From NCBI GenBank assembly GCA_029227815.1, contig CP118523.1, positions 1,798,001 through 1,862,000 on the forward strand: a stretch of 64,000 bases of DNA. The letters run 5' to 3'. Shown one piece after another: positions 38,309-47,219 of this stretch. Origin of the DNA: Clostridiaceae bacterium M8S5 (GTDB taxonomy: Bacteria > Bacillota > Clostridia > Tissierellales > MCWD3). The notes under the pieces were generated by a model that ran no database searches, was not told the origin of the DNA, and worked only from the letters and a program-made list of their open reading frames with translations. Both the position numbers and the translations under genes were made by a program. Numbering within the stretch: the stretch's first letter is position 1; each line of letters begins with the position of its first letter.

Positions 38309-38866
38309 ATGTTTTTACAAGTTCATACAGATTTAGAAGAAAAAATGACGAAGACCATTAAAGTATTAAAAGACGAAATGGCAACGATAAGAGCAGGTAG
38401 GGCTAACCCTGCATTACTTGACAGAATAACAGTACCATATTATGGAGTGGATACACCACTAAAACAAGTAGCTAGTGTAGCAGCTCCAGAACCAAGACTA
38501 CTTACAATTAGTCCATATGATCCTAGCATAATAGGAGATATAGAAAAAGCTATATTAAAATCAGATTTAGGAATAAATCCATCAAATGATGGGAAGATGA
38601 TTAGATTGGCTATACCACAATTAACAGAAGAAAGAAGAAAAAATTTAATAAAGCTTCTTAAGAAAACTAGTGAGAACTCAAAAGTTGCATTAAGAAACGA
38701 AAGAAGACATGCTAACGATGCTCTTAAAAAGATGAACAAAAACGGAGATATGACAGATGATGAACTTAAAAAATCAGAAGCAGACGTACAAAAGCTTATA
38801 GACAAATATACAAAAGAAATAGATGAATTAACAGACAAGAAGACAAAAGAATTAATGGAGGTTTAA
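38309..38866 (+). CDS. frr: ribosome recycling factor
   Basis: Splits post-termination ribosomes with EF-G. It has 185 residues and the family features [36 protein letters not shown] and [24 protein letters not shown] precedes the ATG. Confidence 0.98.
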   Translation: MFLQVHTDLEEKMTKTIKVLKDEMATIRAGRANPALLDRITVPYYGVDTPLKQVASVAAPEPRLLTISPYDPSIIGDIEKAILKSDLGINPSNDGKMIRLAIPQLTEERRKNLIKLLKKTSENSKVALRNERRHANDALKKMNKNGDMTDDELKKSEADVQKLIDKYTKEIDELTDKKTKELMEV

Positions 38867-38872
38867 TCTATA

Positions 38873-39052
38873 TTGAACAATATAGTAGGGCTTTTATTAG
38901 AAGATGCGTTAGATATAATAGGCAAAGAGCAGGATAATATAAAGATAAAATATACTAAAGGACTCAACAATAAATTTAGTGATGAGCTAAAAGAAGCTCG
39001 TGTAGTTAGGTTGGATTACGATAAAAATGAAATTTTAGTTTGTTATTTTTAA
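38873..39052 (+). CDS. 59-residue hypothetical protein after frr
   Basis: A short frame with a TTG start, 11 bases after GGAGG at 38857-38861 and 6 bases after frr. The product opens MNNIVGLLLEDALDIIGKEQ, has no membrane helix and ends in an aromatic/Cys tail (ILVCYF). Composition and third-base pattern match neighbouring genes, and the stop touches the first hairpin of the 39051-39249 element. Function is unknown; I do not recognise a family. Confidence 0.55.
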   Translation: MNNIVGLLLEDALDIIGKEQDNIKIKYTKGLNNKFSDELKEARVVRLDYDKNEILVCYF

Positions 39053-39249
39053 TCCCTTCTTTTTTAGAAGGGATTTAGATTGATGGCGAAGTCATTTATC
39101 TGACAGACTGTAGTAAAATTACAAGTTCAAGGCATACTAAAATTGAGTAGCAGAGCTTATTAGAGATAAGCGAGCAACGGAAATTTTAGTAATAACTAAG
39201 AAATTGAGTTTTTGTCTACTGTCTGAATCCCTTCTCTTTAGAAGGGATT
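39051..39249 (+). repeat. structured element with duplicated perfect hairpin
   Basis: Two copies of the same 10-bp palindromic stem, AATCCCTTCT/AGAAGGGATT, lie at 39051-39075 and 39226-39249 with 5- and 4-base loops. Between them sit nested pairings: CAGACTGTAG (39104-39113) with CTACTGTCTG (39216-39225, one mismatch), ACTAAAATT (39136-39144) with AATTTTAGT (39182-39190), and GCTTAT/ATAAGC (39155-39160 / 39166-39171). No reading frame explains it. It could be an untranslated structured RNA, a pair of tandem terminators around a leader, or a MITE-like insertion. Confidence 0.6.
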
Positions 39250-39277
39250 TTGACTTAGTTAATATACTTAGCATAAT
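39250..39277 (+). promoter_or_regulatory. SigA-type promoter for uppS
   Basis: TTGACT at 39250-39255, a 16-base spacer and CATAAT at 39272-39277, 31 bases before uppS. It begins directly after the second hairpin of the structured element, so uppS is probably transcribed independently of frr. Confidence 0.65.
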
Positions 39278-39307
39278 ATTCATTTAACATTAGCTGGAGG
39301 TTTATCA

Positions 39308-40054
39308 ATGAATAAAAAAGAGCTTGAAAAATTAAAGAATGAAGTACTAAAAAGAGAGCTACCTAAGCATATAGCAATAACAATGGATGGCAATGGTAGA
39401 TGGGCAAAAAAAAGGTTCTTGCCTAGAACAGCTGGTCATAGGGAAGGAGTAAAAACACTTAGAAAGATAGTAGAAGTATGTGGAGATATAGGAATAAAAC
39501 ATCTAACCGTATTTGCGTTTTCCACAGAAAATTGGAAGAGACCAGATGGTGAAGTAAGCTATTTGTTGAAGTTGTTAAGAGAGTTTCTAAAAAAAGACCT
39601 CAATACATTGCATAAAAATAATGTTAAAATAAACATATGGGGAAATATAAGCGAATTTGACAGCGGTACTAGGGAAGAAATAAAAAAAGCAATAAAAAAG
39701 ACTGAGGGCAATACAAAATTACAGTTAAACTTAGCGTTAAACTATGGTGGAAGATCGGATATAGTTAAAGCATGTAAAAATATTAGTATGAAAGTAAAAT
39801 TAGGAGAGCTTGACATAGAGCAAATTAACGAAGATATGTTTAATAGTTACCTTTATAGTGAAAATCAACCGGAACCAGAGTTACTAATTAGAACAGGTGG
39901 AGATTATAGACTTAGTAACTTTTTACTATATCAGAGTGCATATACAGAACTTTGGTTTACAGATGTATATTGGCCAGCGTTCAATGAAGAAATTTTTTAT
40001 AGAGCTATACTTGATTATTACAAAGTAGATAGAAGATTTGGAGATATACAATAA
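39308..40054 (+). CDS. uppS: undecaprenyl diphosphate synthase
   Basis: cis-Prenyltransferase that makes the C55 lipid carrier of cell-wall synthesis. It has 248 residues. The substrate site HIAITMDGNGRWAKKR is near residue 22, followed by FSTENWKRP, LNYGGRSDI and a late ELLIRTGGDYRLSNFL, WFTDVYWPAF. AGCTGGAGG precedes the ATG. Confidence 0.98.
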   Translation: MNKKELEKLKNEVLKRELPKHIAITMDGNGRWAKKRFLPRTAGHREGVKTLRKIVEVCGDIGIKHLTVFAFSTENWKRPDGEVSYLLKLLREFLKKDLNTLHKNNVKINIWGNISEFDSGTREEIKKAIKKTEGNTKLQLNLALNYGGRSDIVKACKNISMKVKLGELDIEQINEDMFNSYLYSENQPEPELLIRTGGDYRLSNFLLYQSAYTELWFTDVYWPAFNEEIFYRAILDYYKVDRRFGDIQ

Positions 40055-40166
40055 TGAAACTGCTTATGTCTATTAATGCTTTAATTTGCATAAGAATTAA
40101 AAGATAAACTTATTTTGAACTGATATTATAGTAAGATAGATATATTAGTTAGTTAGGTGGGATAAA

Positions 40167-40946
40167 ATGAGGACAAGAATAATAAGTGGAACAATAATAG
40201 GAGCGGTATTGCTACTATTACTATACTTTGGGGGAGTATATTTAAATACAGGTATAATAGTGATTTGCTTAGTTGGTTTATACGAATTTCATAAGGTAAT
40301 TACCGCATATAAGTTAAAGCCTTTTAAAGAACTAAATTATATAGTATCAATCATATACTTGTTATTGATTATGTTCTTAAAAAGCGAGAATTACAGTATA
40401 GTACTACAAGCTACATTTATTCTTTACACACTGGTATTGCTGTTTATATTTTTACTTAATGACAATATAAAACCTATGGATATAAGTATGAATTTATTTT
40501 CAATGGTTTATGTTGTATTCACCTTATCTCACATGATGTTTTTAAGTGATAGTAAATTTATATGGCTAGTATTTATAACAGCATGGTCAACAGATACATT
40601 TGCCTATTTTGCAGGCAATCTTTTAGGAAAGAAAAAACTATGTCCCAAATTAAGCCCTAAAAAAACAGTAGGAGGCGCAATAGGTGGAATGATAGGATGC
40701 ATAGTTTCATCTATATTATTTGGGTATATATTTAAGATAGATATGATTTTAACATTGGGATTACTTGGACTTGTTACCTCAATATTTGCACAAATTGGAG
40801 ATATAGCGGCATCAAAATTCAAAAGAATAGCAGGCATAAAAGATTATGGTAATTTCATGCCTGGACATGGTGGTATGTTGGATAGATTTGATAGTATAAT
40901 ATTTACAGCTCCAATAGTTTATTATTTTACAATATTTCTGATGTAA
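40167..40946 (+). CDS. cdsA: phosphatidate cytidylyltransferase
   Basis: Membrane enzyme forming CDP-diacylglycerol from CTP and phosphatidate. It has 259 residues with about seven to eight hydrophobic segments. The C-terminal signature ([19 protein letters not shown]) and the motif [13 protein letters not shown] are intact. It is separated from uppS by 112 bases in which I see no strong promoter. Confidence 0.97.
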   Translation: MRTRIISGTIIGAVLLLLLYFGGVYLNTGIIVICLVGLYEFHKVITAYKLKPFKELNYIVSIIYLLLIMFLKSENYSIVLQATFILYTLVLLFIFLLNDNIKPMDISMNLFSMVYVVFTLSHMMFLSDSKFIWLVFITAWSTDTFAYFAGNLLGKKKLCPKLSPKKTVGGAIGGMIGCIVSSILFGYIFKIDMILTLGLLGLVTSIFAQIGDIAASKFKRIAGIKDYGNFMPGHGGMLDRFDSIIFTAPIVYYFTIFLM

Positions 40947-40958
40947 AAAACTATATAG

Positions 40959-40967
40959 TGGTATAAT
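40959..40967 (+). promoter_or_regulatory. candidate extended -10 for dxr
   Basis: TGG followed by TATAAT (40962-40967), 25 bases before dxr and 12 bases after the cdsA stop. No good -35 is visible at the expected place, so this is tentative. Confidence 0.4.
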
Positions 40968-40992
40968 AGATTTTATAAAGAGGGAGAAAGTC

Positions 40993-42138
40993 ATGAAAAA
41001 AATAAGCATATTAGGATCTACAGGCTCAATAGGCACACAAGCTTTAGACGTAGTTAGAAATTATAAGGATTTAAAAGTAGTAGCATTATCAGCTAATAGC
41101 AATATAGAGCTTTTAGAGGAACAGATATTAGAGTTCAAACCCAAGTTAGTGGCAGTTGCAGATGAATCAAAAGCACTAGAATTAAGAGATAAAATGGCAG
41201 CATATAATGTAGAAATACTTGGCGGAATGGATGGACTAATAGCTGTAGCAACTGAGAAAGATAGTGAGATACTGCTGACATCAGTGGTAGGTATGATTGG
41301 ATTAAAACCTACATTAGAAGCTATAAAAGAGAAAAAGACTATAGCACTTGCAAACAAAGAGACATTAGTAGCAGCAGGGCAGTTAGTAATGAAATATGCA
41401 AAAGAAAACAATGTAGATATAATACCAGTAGACAGCGAACATTCAGCAATATATCAGTCATTGGTTTCTGGCAAAAAAAGTGAGATCAACAGGATTATAC
41501 TTACAGCATCAGGTGGACCATTCAGAGGGAAAACAAAAAGTGAGCTTGAAGATGTAACATTTATAGATGCACTAAAACATCCGAATTGGTCTATGGGTAG
41601 AAAAATAAGTATTGATTCAGCTACGCTTATGAACAAAGGACTAGAAGTAATAGAAGCAAAATGGCTATTTGATGTCAAGGCAGAGGAAATAGACGTAGTA
41701 GTTCATCCTCAGAGTATAATACATTCAATGGTTGAATTTGTTGATGGTAATATAATAGCTCAATTAGGGCCTACAGATATGAGGATACCAATTCAGTATG
41801 CATTAACATACCCAAAAAGAACAAATAGCAAAGTAGAGAAACTTGATTTCATGAAAATAAAAGAATTAACATTTGATAGACCAGACATGGAAACATTTCC
41901 TTGCTTAAAATTAGCTTTTGATGCACTAAAAGCAAAGGGAACAATGACAGCAGTATTAAACGCAGCAAACGAAGAAATAGTTAATTTATTTTTAGAAGAT
42001 AAAGTAAGATTCAATGATATCCCAGTATATATTGAGAATACTATGAGTCATCATAAAAATATAAAGAATCCAACATTACAGGATATATTACAATCAGATA
42101 AATGGGCTAGAGAACATATAGAATCTCAAATAAGATAA
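40993..42138 (+). CDS. dxr: 1-deoxy-D-xylulose 5-phosphate reductoisomerase
   Basis: NADPH-dependent enzyme committing carbon to the MEP isoprenoid pathway. It has 381 residues. The Rossmann start [30 protein letters not shown], the metal-site region [21 protein letters not shown] and [13 protein letters not shown] are all visible. rseP starts 13 bases after its stop. Confidence 0.98.
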   Translation: MKKISILGSTGSIGTQALDVVRNYKDLKVVALSANSNIELLEEQILEFKPKLVAVADESKALELRDKMAAYNVEILGGMDGLIAVATEKDSEILLTSVVGMIGLKPTLEAIKEKKTIALANKETLVAAGQLVMKYAKENNVDIIPVDSEHSAIYQSLVSGKKSEINRIILTASGGPFRGKTKSELEDVTFIDALKHPNWSMGRKISIDSATLMNKGLEVIEAKWLFDVKAEEIDVVVHPQSIIHSMVEFVDGNIIAQLGPTDMRIPIQYALTYPKRTNSKVEKLDFMKIKELTFDRPDMETFPCLKLAFDALKAKGTMTAVLNAANEEIVNLFLEDKVRFNDIPVYIENTMSHHKNIKNPTLQDILQSDKWAREHIESQIR

Positions 42139-42151
42139 GGTGGTGGTTATA

Positions 42152-43165
42152 ATGCCAATTGCAACAATTCTAGCTACTATATTCGCATTTCTATTAGTAG
42201 TATTAGTTCACGAGTTTGGTCACTTTGCAGTAGCAAAGTTAGTAGGTATAAAAGTTCACGAATTTTCAATAGGTATGGGGCCGAAATTATTTTCAAGAAA
42301 AAATGGAGAAACTCAGTATTCCTTAAGAGCATTACCAATAGGTGGTTATGTAAAAATGGAAGGAGAAGACGAGGACTCAAAAGACCCTAAAAGCTTCTCT
42401 AACAAATCCATACCTGCTAGAATGGCAGTATTAGTAGCAGGGGCTTTTATGAATTTTGTATTAGCAATAGTTATTTTTATCATGTTGTCATATTCTTCAG
42501 GAGTACCAACTACGATAATTGACAAGGTACAAGATAATACTCCAGCTAAAACTGCAGGACTAGAAGCTGGAGATAAAATAGTATCGATAAACGGAGTTGA
42601 AACAAAAGAATGGGAAGATGTACTACAGATAGTAGGTAAAAATAAAAATAAACCTATGGACATAACAGTTTTAAGAAACGGAGTAGAAATAAAAAAAGAA
42701 CTAACTCCTATTTACAATGAAGAAGGAAAAAAATACATTATAGGTATACTGTCTAGACAAGAAAAATCATTAGTCAAAGCTACAAAGCAAGGTTTTAAAG
42801 ATACCTTTACAATGCTAGGTAAAATGTTTGACTTTTTTGGTAGATTAGTTAGAGGAAATGTTAAGAGTAACGAAGTATCAGGCCCAGTTGGGATAATCAA
42901 TACTATAGGGAAAGCTGCAAATCACAGCTTTATGGCAGTATTGCTTATTACTGGTATAATAAGTGTAAATCTTGGATTTTTCAACTTACTTCCAATACCT
43001 GCACTAGATGGAGGCAGACTGATATTTCTAATAATAGAAGCAGTAAGAGGCAAACCAATAAATCCAGAAAAAGAAGGGATAGTACATTTTATAGGCTTCG
43101 TATTATTAATTATTTTAATGTTAGCAGTGACATATAAAGATGTAATATATCTCTGGATAAAATAA
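42152..43165 (+). CDS. rseP: site-2 intramembrane metalloprotease RseP/RasP
   Basis: Membrane zinc protease that cleaves anti-sigma factors and signal-peptide remnants. The HEFGH zinc motif is at residues 20-24 within the first helix. A PDZ domain lies at about 120-195 (AGLEAGDKIVSINGVE), and the second metal-binding segment is NLLPIPALDGGRL near residue 285. It has 337 residues. AGGTGG at 42138-42143 supports the ATG at 42152. Confidence 0.96.
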   Translation: MPIATILATIFAFLLVVLVHEFGHFAVAKLVGIKVHEFSIGMGPKLFSRKNGETQYSLRALPIGGYVKMEGEDEDSKDPKSFSNKSIPARMAVLVAGAFMNFVLAIVIFIMLSYSSGVPTTIIDKVQDNTPAKTAGLEAGDKIVSINGVETKEWEDVLQIVGKNKNKPMDITVLRNGVEIKKELTPIYNEEGKKYIIGILSRQEKSLVKATKQGFKDTFTMLGKMFDFFGRLVRGNVKSNEVSGPVGIINTIGKAANHSFMAVLLITGIISVNLGFFNLLPIPALDGGRLIFLIIEAVRGKPINPEKEGIVHFIGFVLLIILMLAVTYKDVIYLWIK

Positions 43166-43181
43166 AAGGTGGCGAGTGAAC

Positions 43182-44243
43182 ATGAGAAGAAAAACGCGTA
43201 GCGTTTACTGCAGAGACATTGGTATAGGTAGTGAGCATAGAATAACAGTCCAATCTATGACCAATACAGATACAAGAGATGTAAAAGCAACAGTACATCA
43301 AATAAATAAATTAAAAGAAGCTGGGTGTGATATAGTAAGGATAGCAGTACTTGATATAGAGGCTGCTAAGGCAGTAAAAAAGATTAAAGAGTTGACAGAT
43401 ATGCCTCTAGTAGCAGATATACACTATGACTATAGATTAGCAATCCAGAGTGTTAAAAATGGGATAGATAAACTCAGAATAAATCCAGGTAACATAGGTT
43501 CAAAGGAAAAAACCATAGAGGTAATAAAAGCATGTAAAGATAGAAATATCCCCATAAGAATAGGAGTCAACTCAGGATCAGTAAAAAAAGAGTTTTTAGA
43601 GAAATACGGTGGAGTTAATGTTAGCTCACTAGTAGAAAGTGCATTAGAGCATGTATCAATATTAGAAAAAAATAATTTTTATGATACTGTTGTAGCAGTA
43701 AAGAGTAGTGACGTAAATTTGTGTGTTAATGCTTACAGAGAGATTGCAAAAAGAACAGATTATCCACTGCACTTAGGAGTCACAGAAGCAGGTACAATAT
43801 ATAAAGGAACAATTAAATCAGCAATAGGAATAGGAAGCTTGTTGATCGACGGTATAGGTGATACAATAAGAGTTTCGCTCACTGGCGATCCAATAGAAGA
43901 AGTTAAAGCTGGCAAAGAAATATTAAGATCAATAGGTATACTTAACGATAGAGTTAAGATAGTATCATGCCCTACCTGCGGTAGGACACAAATAGATATG
44001 GTGCCTATGGCTATGTTAGTTGAAGAAAGGCTTAAACGGCTTAAAAAACCTATTAAAGTTGCAGTGATGGGTTGTAGTGTAAATGGCCCAGGAGAAGCAA
44101 GAGAAGCTGATTACGGATTAGCAGGAGGAAAAGGGGAAGGTCTGATATTTAAAAAAGGTGAGATAATAAAAAAGGTCAAAGAAGAATACTTAGTAGAAGA
44201 ATTAATTAAAACAATTAAAGAACATGAAGGGGTAAATATTTAA
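43182..44243 (+). CDS. ispG: (E)-4-hydroxy-3-methylbut-2-enyl-diphosphate synthase
   Basis: 4Fe-4S enzyme of the MEP pathway (also called GcpE). It has 353 residues. The TIM-barrel start includes ITVQSMTNTDTRD, and the C-terminal cluster ligands are in CPTCGRTQIDM and GCSVNGPGEAREAD. AGGTGG nine bases upstream favours the ATG at 43182 over the GTG at 43176. It stands where proS is found in B. subtilis. Confidence 0.98.
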   Translation: MRRKTRSVYCRDIGIGSEHRITVQSMTNTDTRDVKATVHQINKLKEAGCDIVRIAVLDIEAAKAVKKIKELTDMPLVADIHYDYRLAIQSVKNGIDKLRINPGNIGSKEKTIEVIKACKDRNIPIRIGVNSGSVKKEFLEKYGGVNVSSLVESALEHVSILEKNNFYDTVVAVKSSDVNLCVNAYREIAKRTDYPLHLGVTEAGTIYKGTIKSAIGIGSLLIDGIGDTIRVSLTGDPIEEVKAGKEILRSIGILNDRVKIVSCPTCGRTQIDMVPMAMLVEERLKRLKKPIKVAVMGCSVNGPGEAREADYGLAGGKGEGLIFKKGEIIKKVKEEYLVEELIKTIKEHEGVNI

Positions 44244-44290
44244 TAAAAATGCTAATAATAATTAGCTGTTGGACAAACTAAGGGGGAAGA

Positions 44291-45085
44291 TTGATATTGA
44301 AAAAAGTAAAGATATATGCTATTGCGTGTATAGTACTACTTATATTTATATTTAATAGTAATATTTTTGGACAAGCTGATAATAAAGGTGTCAAAGTATT
44401 AATGTATCATCATCTTATAAAAAATCAAGACAATAAATATAAAGATAATTGTGCTATATTAGATGTAGAATTGTTTGAAGAACATATGAAAATCTTAAAA
44501 GATAATAATGTAAATGTTATAGATATTGAAGAATTAGAGGAGTTTTTAGATTCAAAAAAAGAATTACCTCCAAATAGTGTATTGATAACATTTGATGATG
44601 GATATAAGAGTAACGTTACTCATGCATATCCTATTCTTAAAAAATATGGTTTTAAAGCGACAATATTTCTGGTAACAGCTTATAGTCCAAAAGATACAGA
44701 AAAAATACCAGGAATTACTTTTCCGCATATAAGTTTTAAAGAAATAGAAGAAACCAAAGATGTTTTTACATATGCAAGCCATACGCACGATTTTCATAAG
44801 ATGGATGAAAATAAAAAAGGTTATTTAGTCTGTAAAACAGAAGAGGAAATACAAAAAGATTTACAAAAATCAATAGATTTATTAAAAACAAAGTACTTAG
44901 CATATCCTTATGGTCAATACAATGAAGACACAAAAAAGATACTCAAAAAGCTAGGTATAACTATGGCATTTACAGTGAAATCAGGATCGGTTAACTTAGG
45001 GGATGATAAACTTGAGATAAACAGGTTTCCAATAACACCACATGTATCTGCAAAAAAATTTAAAAAGATAATAAATCTTGATTAG
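44291..45085 (+). CDS. secreted polysaccharide deacetylase (IcaB/PgaB-like)
   Basis: NodB-type carbohydrate esterase. An N-terminal signal or anchor helix spans about residues 5-25. Then come VLMYHHL, the catalytic/metal motif ITFDDGY near residue 100, the metal histidines in ASHTHDFH near 160, and LAYPYGQYN near 205. The His spacing resembles poly-N-acetylglucosamine deacetylases, but the substrate cannot be read from sequence. Start is TTG at 44291, or possibly the TTG at 44297. It has its own terminator and is not part of the conserved ispG-polC order. Confidence 0.85.
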   Translation: MILKKVKIYAIACIVLLIFIFNSNIFGQADNKGVKVLMYHHLIKNQDNKYKDNCAILDVELFEEHMKILKDNNVNVIDIEELEEFLDSKKELPPNSVLITFDDGYKSNVTHAYPILKKYGFKATIFLVTAYSPKDTEKIPGITFPHISFKEIEETKDVFTYASHTHDFHKMDENKKGYLVCKTEEEIQKDLQKSIDLLKTKYLAYPYGQYNEDTKKILKKLGITMAFTVKSGSVNLGDDKLEINRFPITPHVSAKKFKKIINLD

Positions 45086-45121
45086 TAAATCAGTTTATAA
45101 AAGAATAAGCTAGTGTTTTAT

Positions 45122-45154
45122 AAAGGAGCATCTGAAAAACAGATAGCTCCTTTT
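45122..45154 (+). terminator. intrinsic terminator after the deacetylase gene
   Basis: AAAGGAGC pairs with GCTCCTTT, extended by TCTG/CAGA around an A-rich loop, and followed by a T run. It ends the deacetylase transcript. Confidence 0.85.
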
Positions 45155-45336
45155 ATACTTGTAAAATAATGATATGAAAAGTTATCCCCTTTCTTAAAAC
45201 AGCTATTAATATTATCATATGTAGGAAAATAATGGAACTGACTGTTATTACATAAATACTTTAGAAGTACATATTTACTAGGTTAATTAGGCTCGTTTGG
45301 TTTTATGAGTGGATATTGATTATAAGCTGTAACTCC
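45155..45336 (+). other. short non-coding spacer
   Basis: No reading frame of interest is visible. A small TACTT-tag-AAGTA hairpin lies near 45255, and an ACAGCT near 45203 could pair with AGCTGT at about 45325-45330 over a long distance. Neither is strong. It leads into the promoter of the next gene. Confidence 0.4.
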
Positions 45337-45365
45337 TTGACAAATAAAAATAAAAGGCGTATTCT
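45337..45365 (+). promoter_or_regulatory. SigA-type promoter for the 186-residue gene
   Basis: A consensus TTGACA at 45337-45342, a 17-base spacer and TATTCT at 45360-45365, 32 bases before the ATG. This makes the following gene a single-gene unit. Confidence 0.85.
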
Positions 45366-45397
45366 ATGTCTAAAGTTATTGTTAGGAGGGAGATATT

Positions 45398-45958
45398 ATG
45401 AGTTTATTTGGTCAATCAAAAAAAGAAATCTGGAAAGAAGTTGCTGCAGAAATCGGGGGCGGATATGTTAATGATACATTTTTCATTAATTCACGCATAG
45501 AGTATGTATATAAAAATCATAAGATATTTATGGATATAAAATCTCCAACAATAGGAACTAGAGATTCAATAGCTACTAGAATACGTTTTGGTTTTAAAAA
45601 TCCAACAAATGCATTTTTTAGTATTAGGAATAAAGGAATAGGTTCTAGTATAGGAGAGATACTACAGCATAGCGATGTGAAGACTGGTTACAGTACTTTT
45701 GATGAGAAATTTATAATAAAAACAGATAATGAAGATATAGTAGAAAAACTGATTACAAATGAAGAAATAAGAAAATTAATTGAAGATGTGCAAAAATTTG
45801 AATTATATGTCATAAATGCTGGAGGTAAGCTTTATGATCAGTATCTAGGTGAAAATGAGACAATATTGCAAATTAGAGTGCCTAGAATAATTAAAGATGC
45901 TCAGAAAATAAAAGATTTATTTAAACTATGTACTAAAATGATAGATGTATTGGAATAA
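45398..45958 (+). CDS. hypothetical cytoplasmic protein, 186 residues
   Basis: I do not recognise a named family with confidence. There is no signal peptide or membrane helix. It begins SLFGQSKKEIWKEVAAEIGG. The middle has the pattern GYSTFDEKFIIKTDNEDIVE, followed by a helical LITNEEIRKLIED. I remember this FD..F.IK.ND...L layout from widespread uncharacterised bacterial proteins. GTTAGGAGGGAG precedes the ATG. It has its own strong promoter and terminator, so it is expressed independently of its neighbours. Confidence 0.75.
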   Translation: MSLFGQSKKEIWKEVAAEIGGGYVNDTFFINSRIEYVYKNHKIFMDIKSPTIGTRDSIATRIRFGFKNPTNAFFSIRNKGIGSSIGEILQHSDVKTGYSTFDEKFIIKTDNEDIVEKLITNEEIRKLIEDVQKFELYVINAGGKLYDQYLGENETILQIRVPRIIKDAQKIKDLFKLCTKMIDVLE

Positions 45959-45994
45959 ATAACAAAGATAGATTAAAAATTAGGGAGTAGTAAG

Positions 45995-46035
45995 AGACTA
46001 AATAATTTTTTAGAAATAAATTATTTAGTCTTTTT
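45995..46035 (+). terminator. intrinsic terminator after the 186-residue gene
   Basis: A perfect 14-bp stem AGACTAAATAATTT / AAATTATTTAGTCT (45995-46008 / 46018-46031) runs into TTTTT. Confidence 0.93.
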
Positions 46036-46504
46036 ATTATTATTCACAGTCATCACACATCGCTACTAAATTCCAACAAGACCATTGAGATTATGCAATT
46101 CGTGTTTTCCATTAATACACTTAAAAATTTCAGTTCTTACTAGTTTATCATTATAGTTTCTTTGCATATAAATCCTATAGCTGAATATATCAATTATTAG
46201 GCTAGTATCAAAATAGTAATTTGGGTTTGTTAATTTTACTAAGTATACAATCGAGCCAAAGCAAACAACCAACACTAAGTCCTTGAATTTAACTATTTTG
46301 TCTATGCTATTTTAAATTTCTTAAGTTTTCTGTTCATTCCATAAAACTACAAGTTTTTCATAACTTGTCCGATATAATATATGATGTAGTTTAAATCTAC
46401 TTAATTAGTAGATAAAGATATTTTTAATGATTATAATAAAGCTTATCCATTATCGGATGATTATGCTGGTATTAAAGTCATATATTAATGAAGGGATGAA
46501 AATA
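46036..46504 (+). other. non-coding region with different base use
   Basis: About 470 bases without a convincing gene. Unlike the strongly A-rich + strand elsewhere, this stretch is T-rich on the + strand, which suggests a different history. It contains the palindrome and -10 described at 46349-46378, which probably serve the next gene. Confidence 0.45.
46349..46378 (+). promoter_or_regulatory. palindrome abutting a TATAAT: candidate operator-promoter
   Basis: ACAAGTT (46349-46355), a 6-base loop and AACTTGT (46362-46368) form a perfect 7-bp inverted repeat. It lies immediately upstream of TATAAT at 46373-46378, where a -35 box would be expected. A repressor-controlled promoter for the gene at 46505 is plausible, with a leader of about 120 bases. 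Confidence 0.4.
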
Positions 46505-47119
46505 ATGAAAAAAAATATATTATTAGGAGTACTAGGTCTTGTGATTTTGTTTAGTATTGTTTGTTTTTTCCAAAATCCTTTTGAAAAAAATGATAAATCC
46601 AAAGCTGAAATTGTTTCTTTTGAGGGGAAAACCGATGGGGCTGACTCTTTAAAGGAGTTAGAGCAAAAAGTTCCAATTATTATCAGAGGTGTCAAAATAG
46701 ATGAAGTTGATGTTGAACGTGATTACTCTAAAATCGATGGCATGTTTTTAGGAGGACATACAAAATCTAGTTTTAAAATTACTGATGTATATAAAAATAA
46801 ATTAAATAATCCTAAAATAAAGGTTGACAATAATATATTAATTTACGAACACGCTATGTATGACAATAAAACAAACAAAATTTATACTATTAACGGTTAC
46901 GAAAATATGAGAAAAAATAATGAATACTTATTGTTTTTAACTAAAGAAGAGGACGGTATTTTTGCACCTTTTGGAGTAACATTCGGGAAAGTTTCTTTAG
47001 ATAAAGAAGGTGAAAATAGTAACGATATGTCTTTAAGAAGTCTTGAGAATGGTGTAGAAGATTATGTAAAGGAAATTATTGATGAAGCCAGAGAAAAATA
47101 TTTAAAACTAAAAAACTAA
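46505..47119 (+). CDS. membrane-anchored hypothetical protein, 204 residues
   Basis: The family is not recognised. One N-terminal membrane helix (about residues 4-24, NILLGVLGLVILFSIVCFF) lacks a clear lipobox, so a signal anchor is likely. The outside part is hydrophilic, with VPIIIRGVKIDEVDVERDYS and a later NEYLLFLTKEEDG. AAGGGATGA at 46491-46499 fixes the ATG at 46505; a longer upstream frame has no ribosome site. Codon use is visibly more T-rich than in neighbouring genes, consistent with lateral acquisition. Confidence 0.7.
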   Translation: MKKNILLGVLGLVILFSIVCFFQNPFEKNDKSKAEIVSFEGKTDGADSLKELEQKVPIIIRGVKIDEVDVERDYSKIDGMFLGGHTKSSFKITDVYKNKLNNPKIKVDNNILIYEHAMYDNKTNKIYTINGYENMRKNNEYLLFLTKEEDGIFAPFGVTFGKVSLDKEGENSNDMSLRSLENGVEDYVKEIIDEAREKYLKLKN

Positions 47120-47180
47120 TTAATTTTACGACAAACTGTTCCTATTCCTTTACTTTGAATTAAATGAGAATAATGTATAT

Positions 47181-47219
47181 AAACGGCTATTATATCAAAA
47201 ATATGATAGCCGTTTTGTT
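47181..47219 (+). terminator. intrinsic terminator
   Basis: AAACGGCTAT (47181-47190) pairs with ATAGCCGTTT (47206-47215), extended by a T-G wobble and ATAT/ATAT around a CAAAA loop, followed by TTTTGTTC. It ends the 204-residue gene. Confidence 0.88.

Noticed and set aside
44250..44265. GCTAAT-AATA-ATTAGC hairpin after ispG as a terminator.
   Set aside because: Only six A/T-rich pairs and no T-tract.
46066..46275. A 69-residue minus-strand frame with a hydrophobic start and an AAGGA-like site before a GTG.
   Set aside because: No recognisable family, short, in T-rich non-coding DNA, and no promoter or terminator for that strand. It may be a relic, but I cannot support it as a gene.
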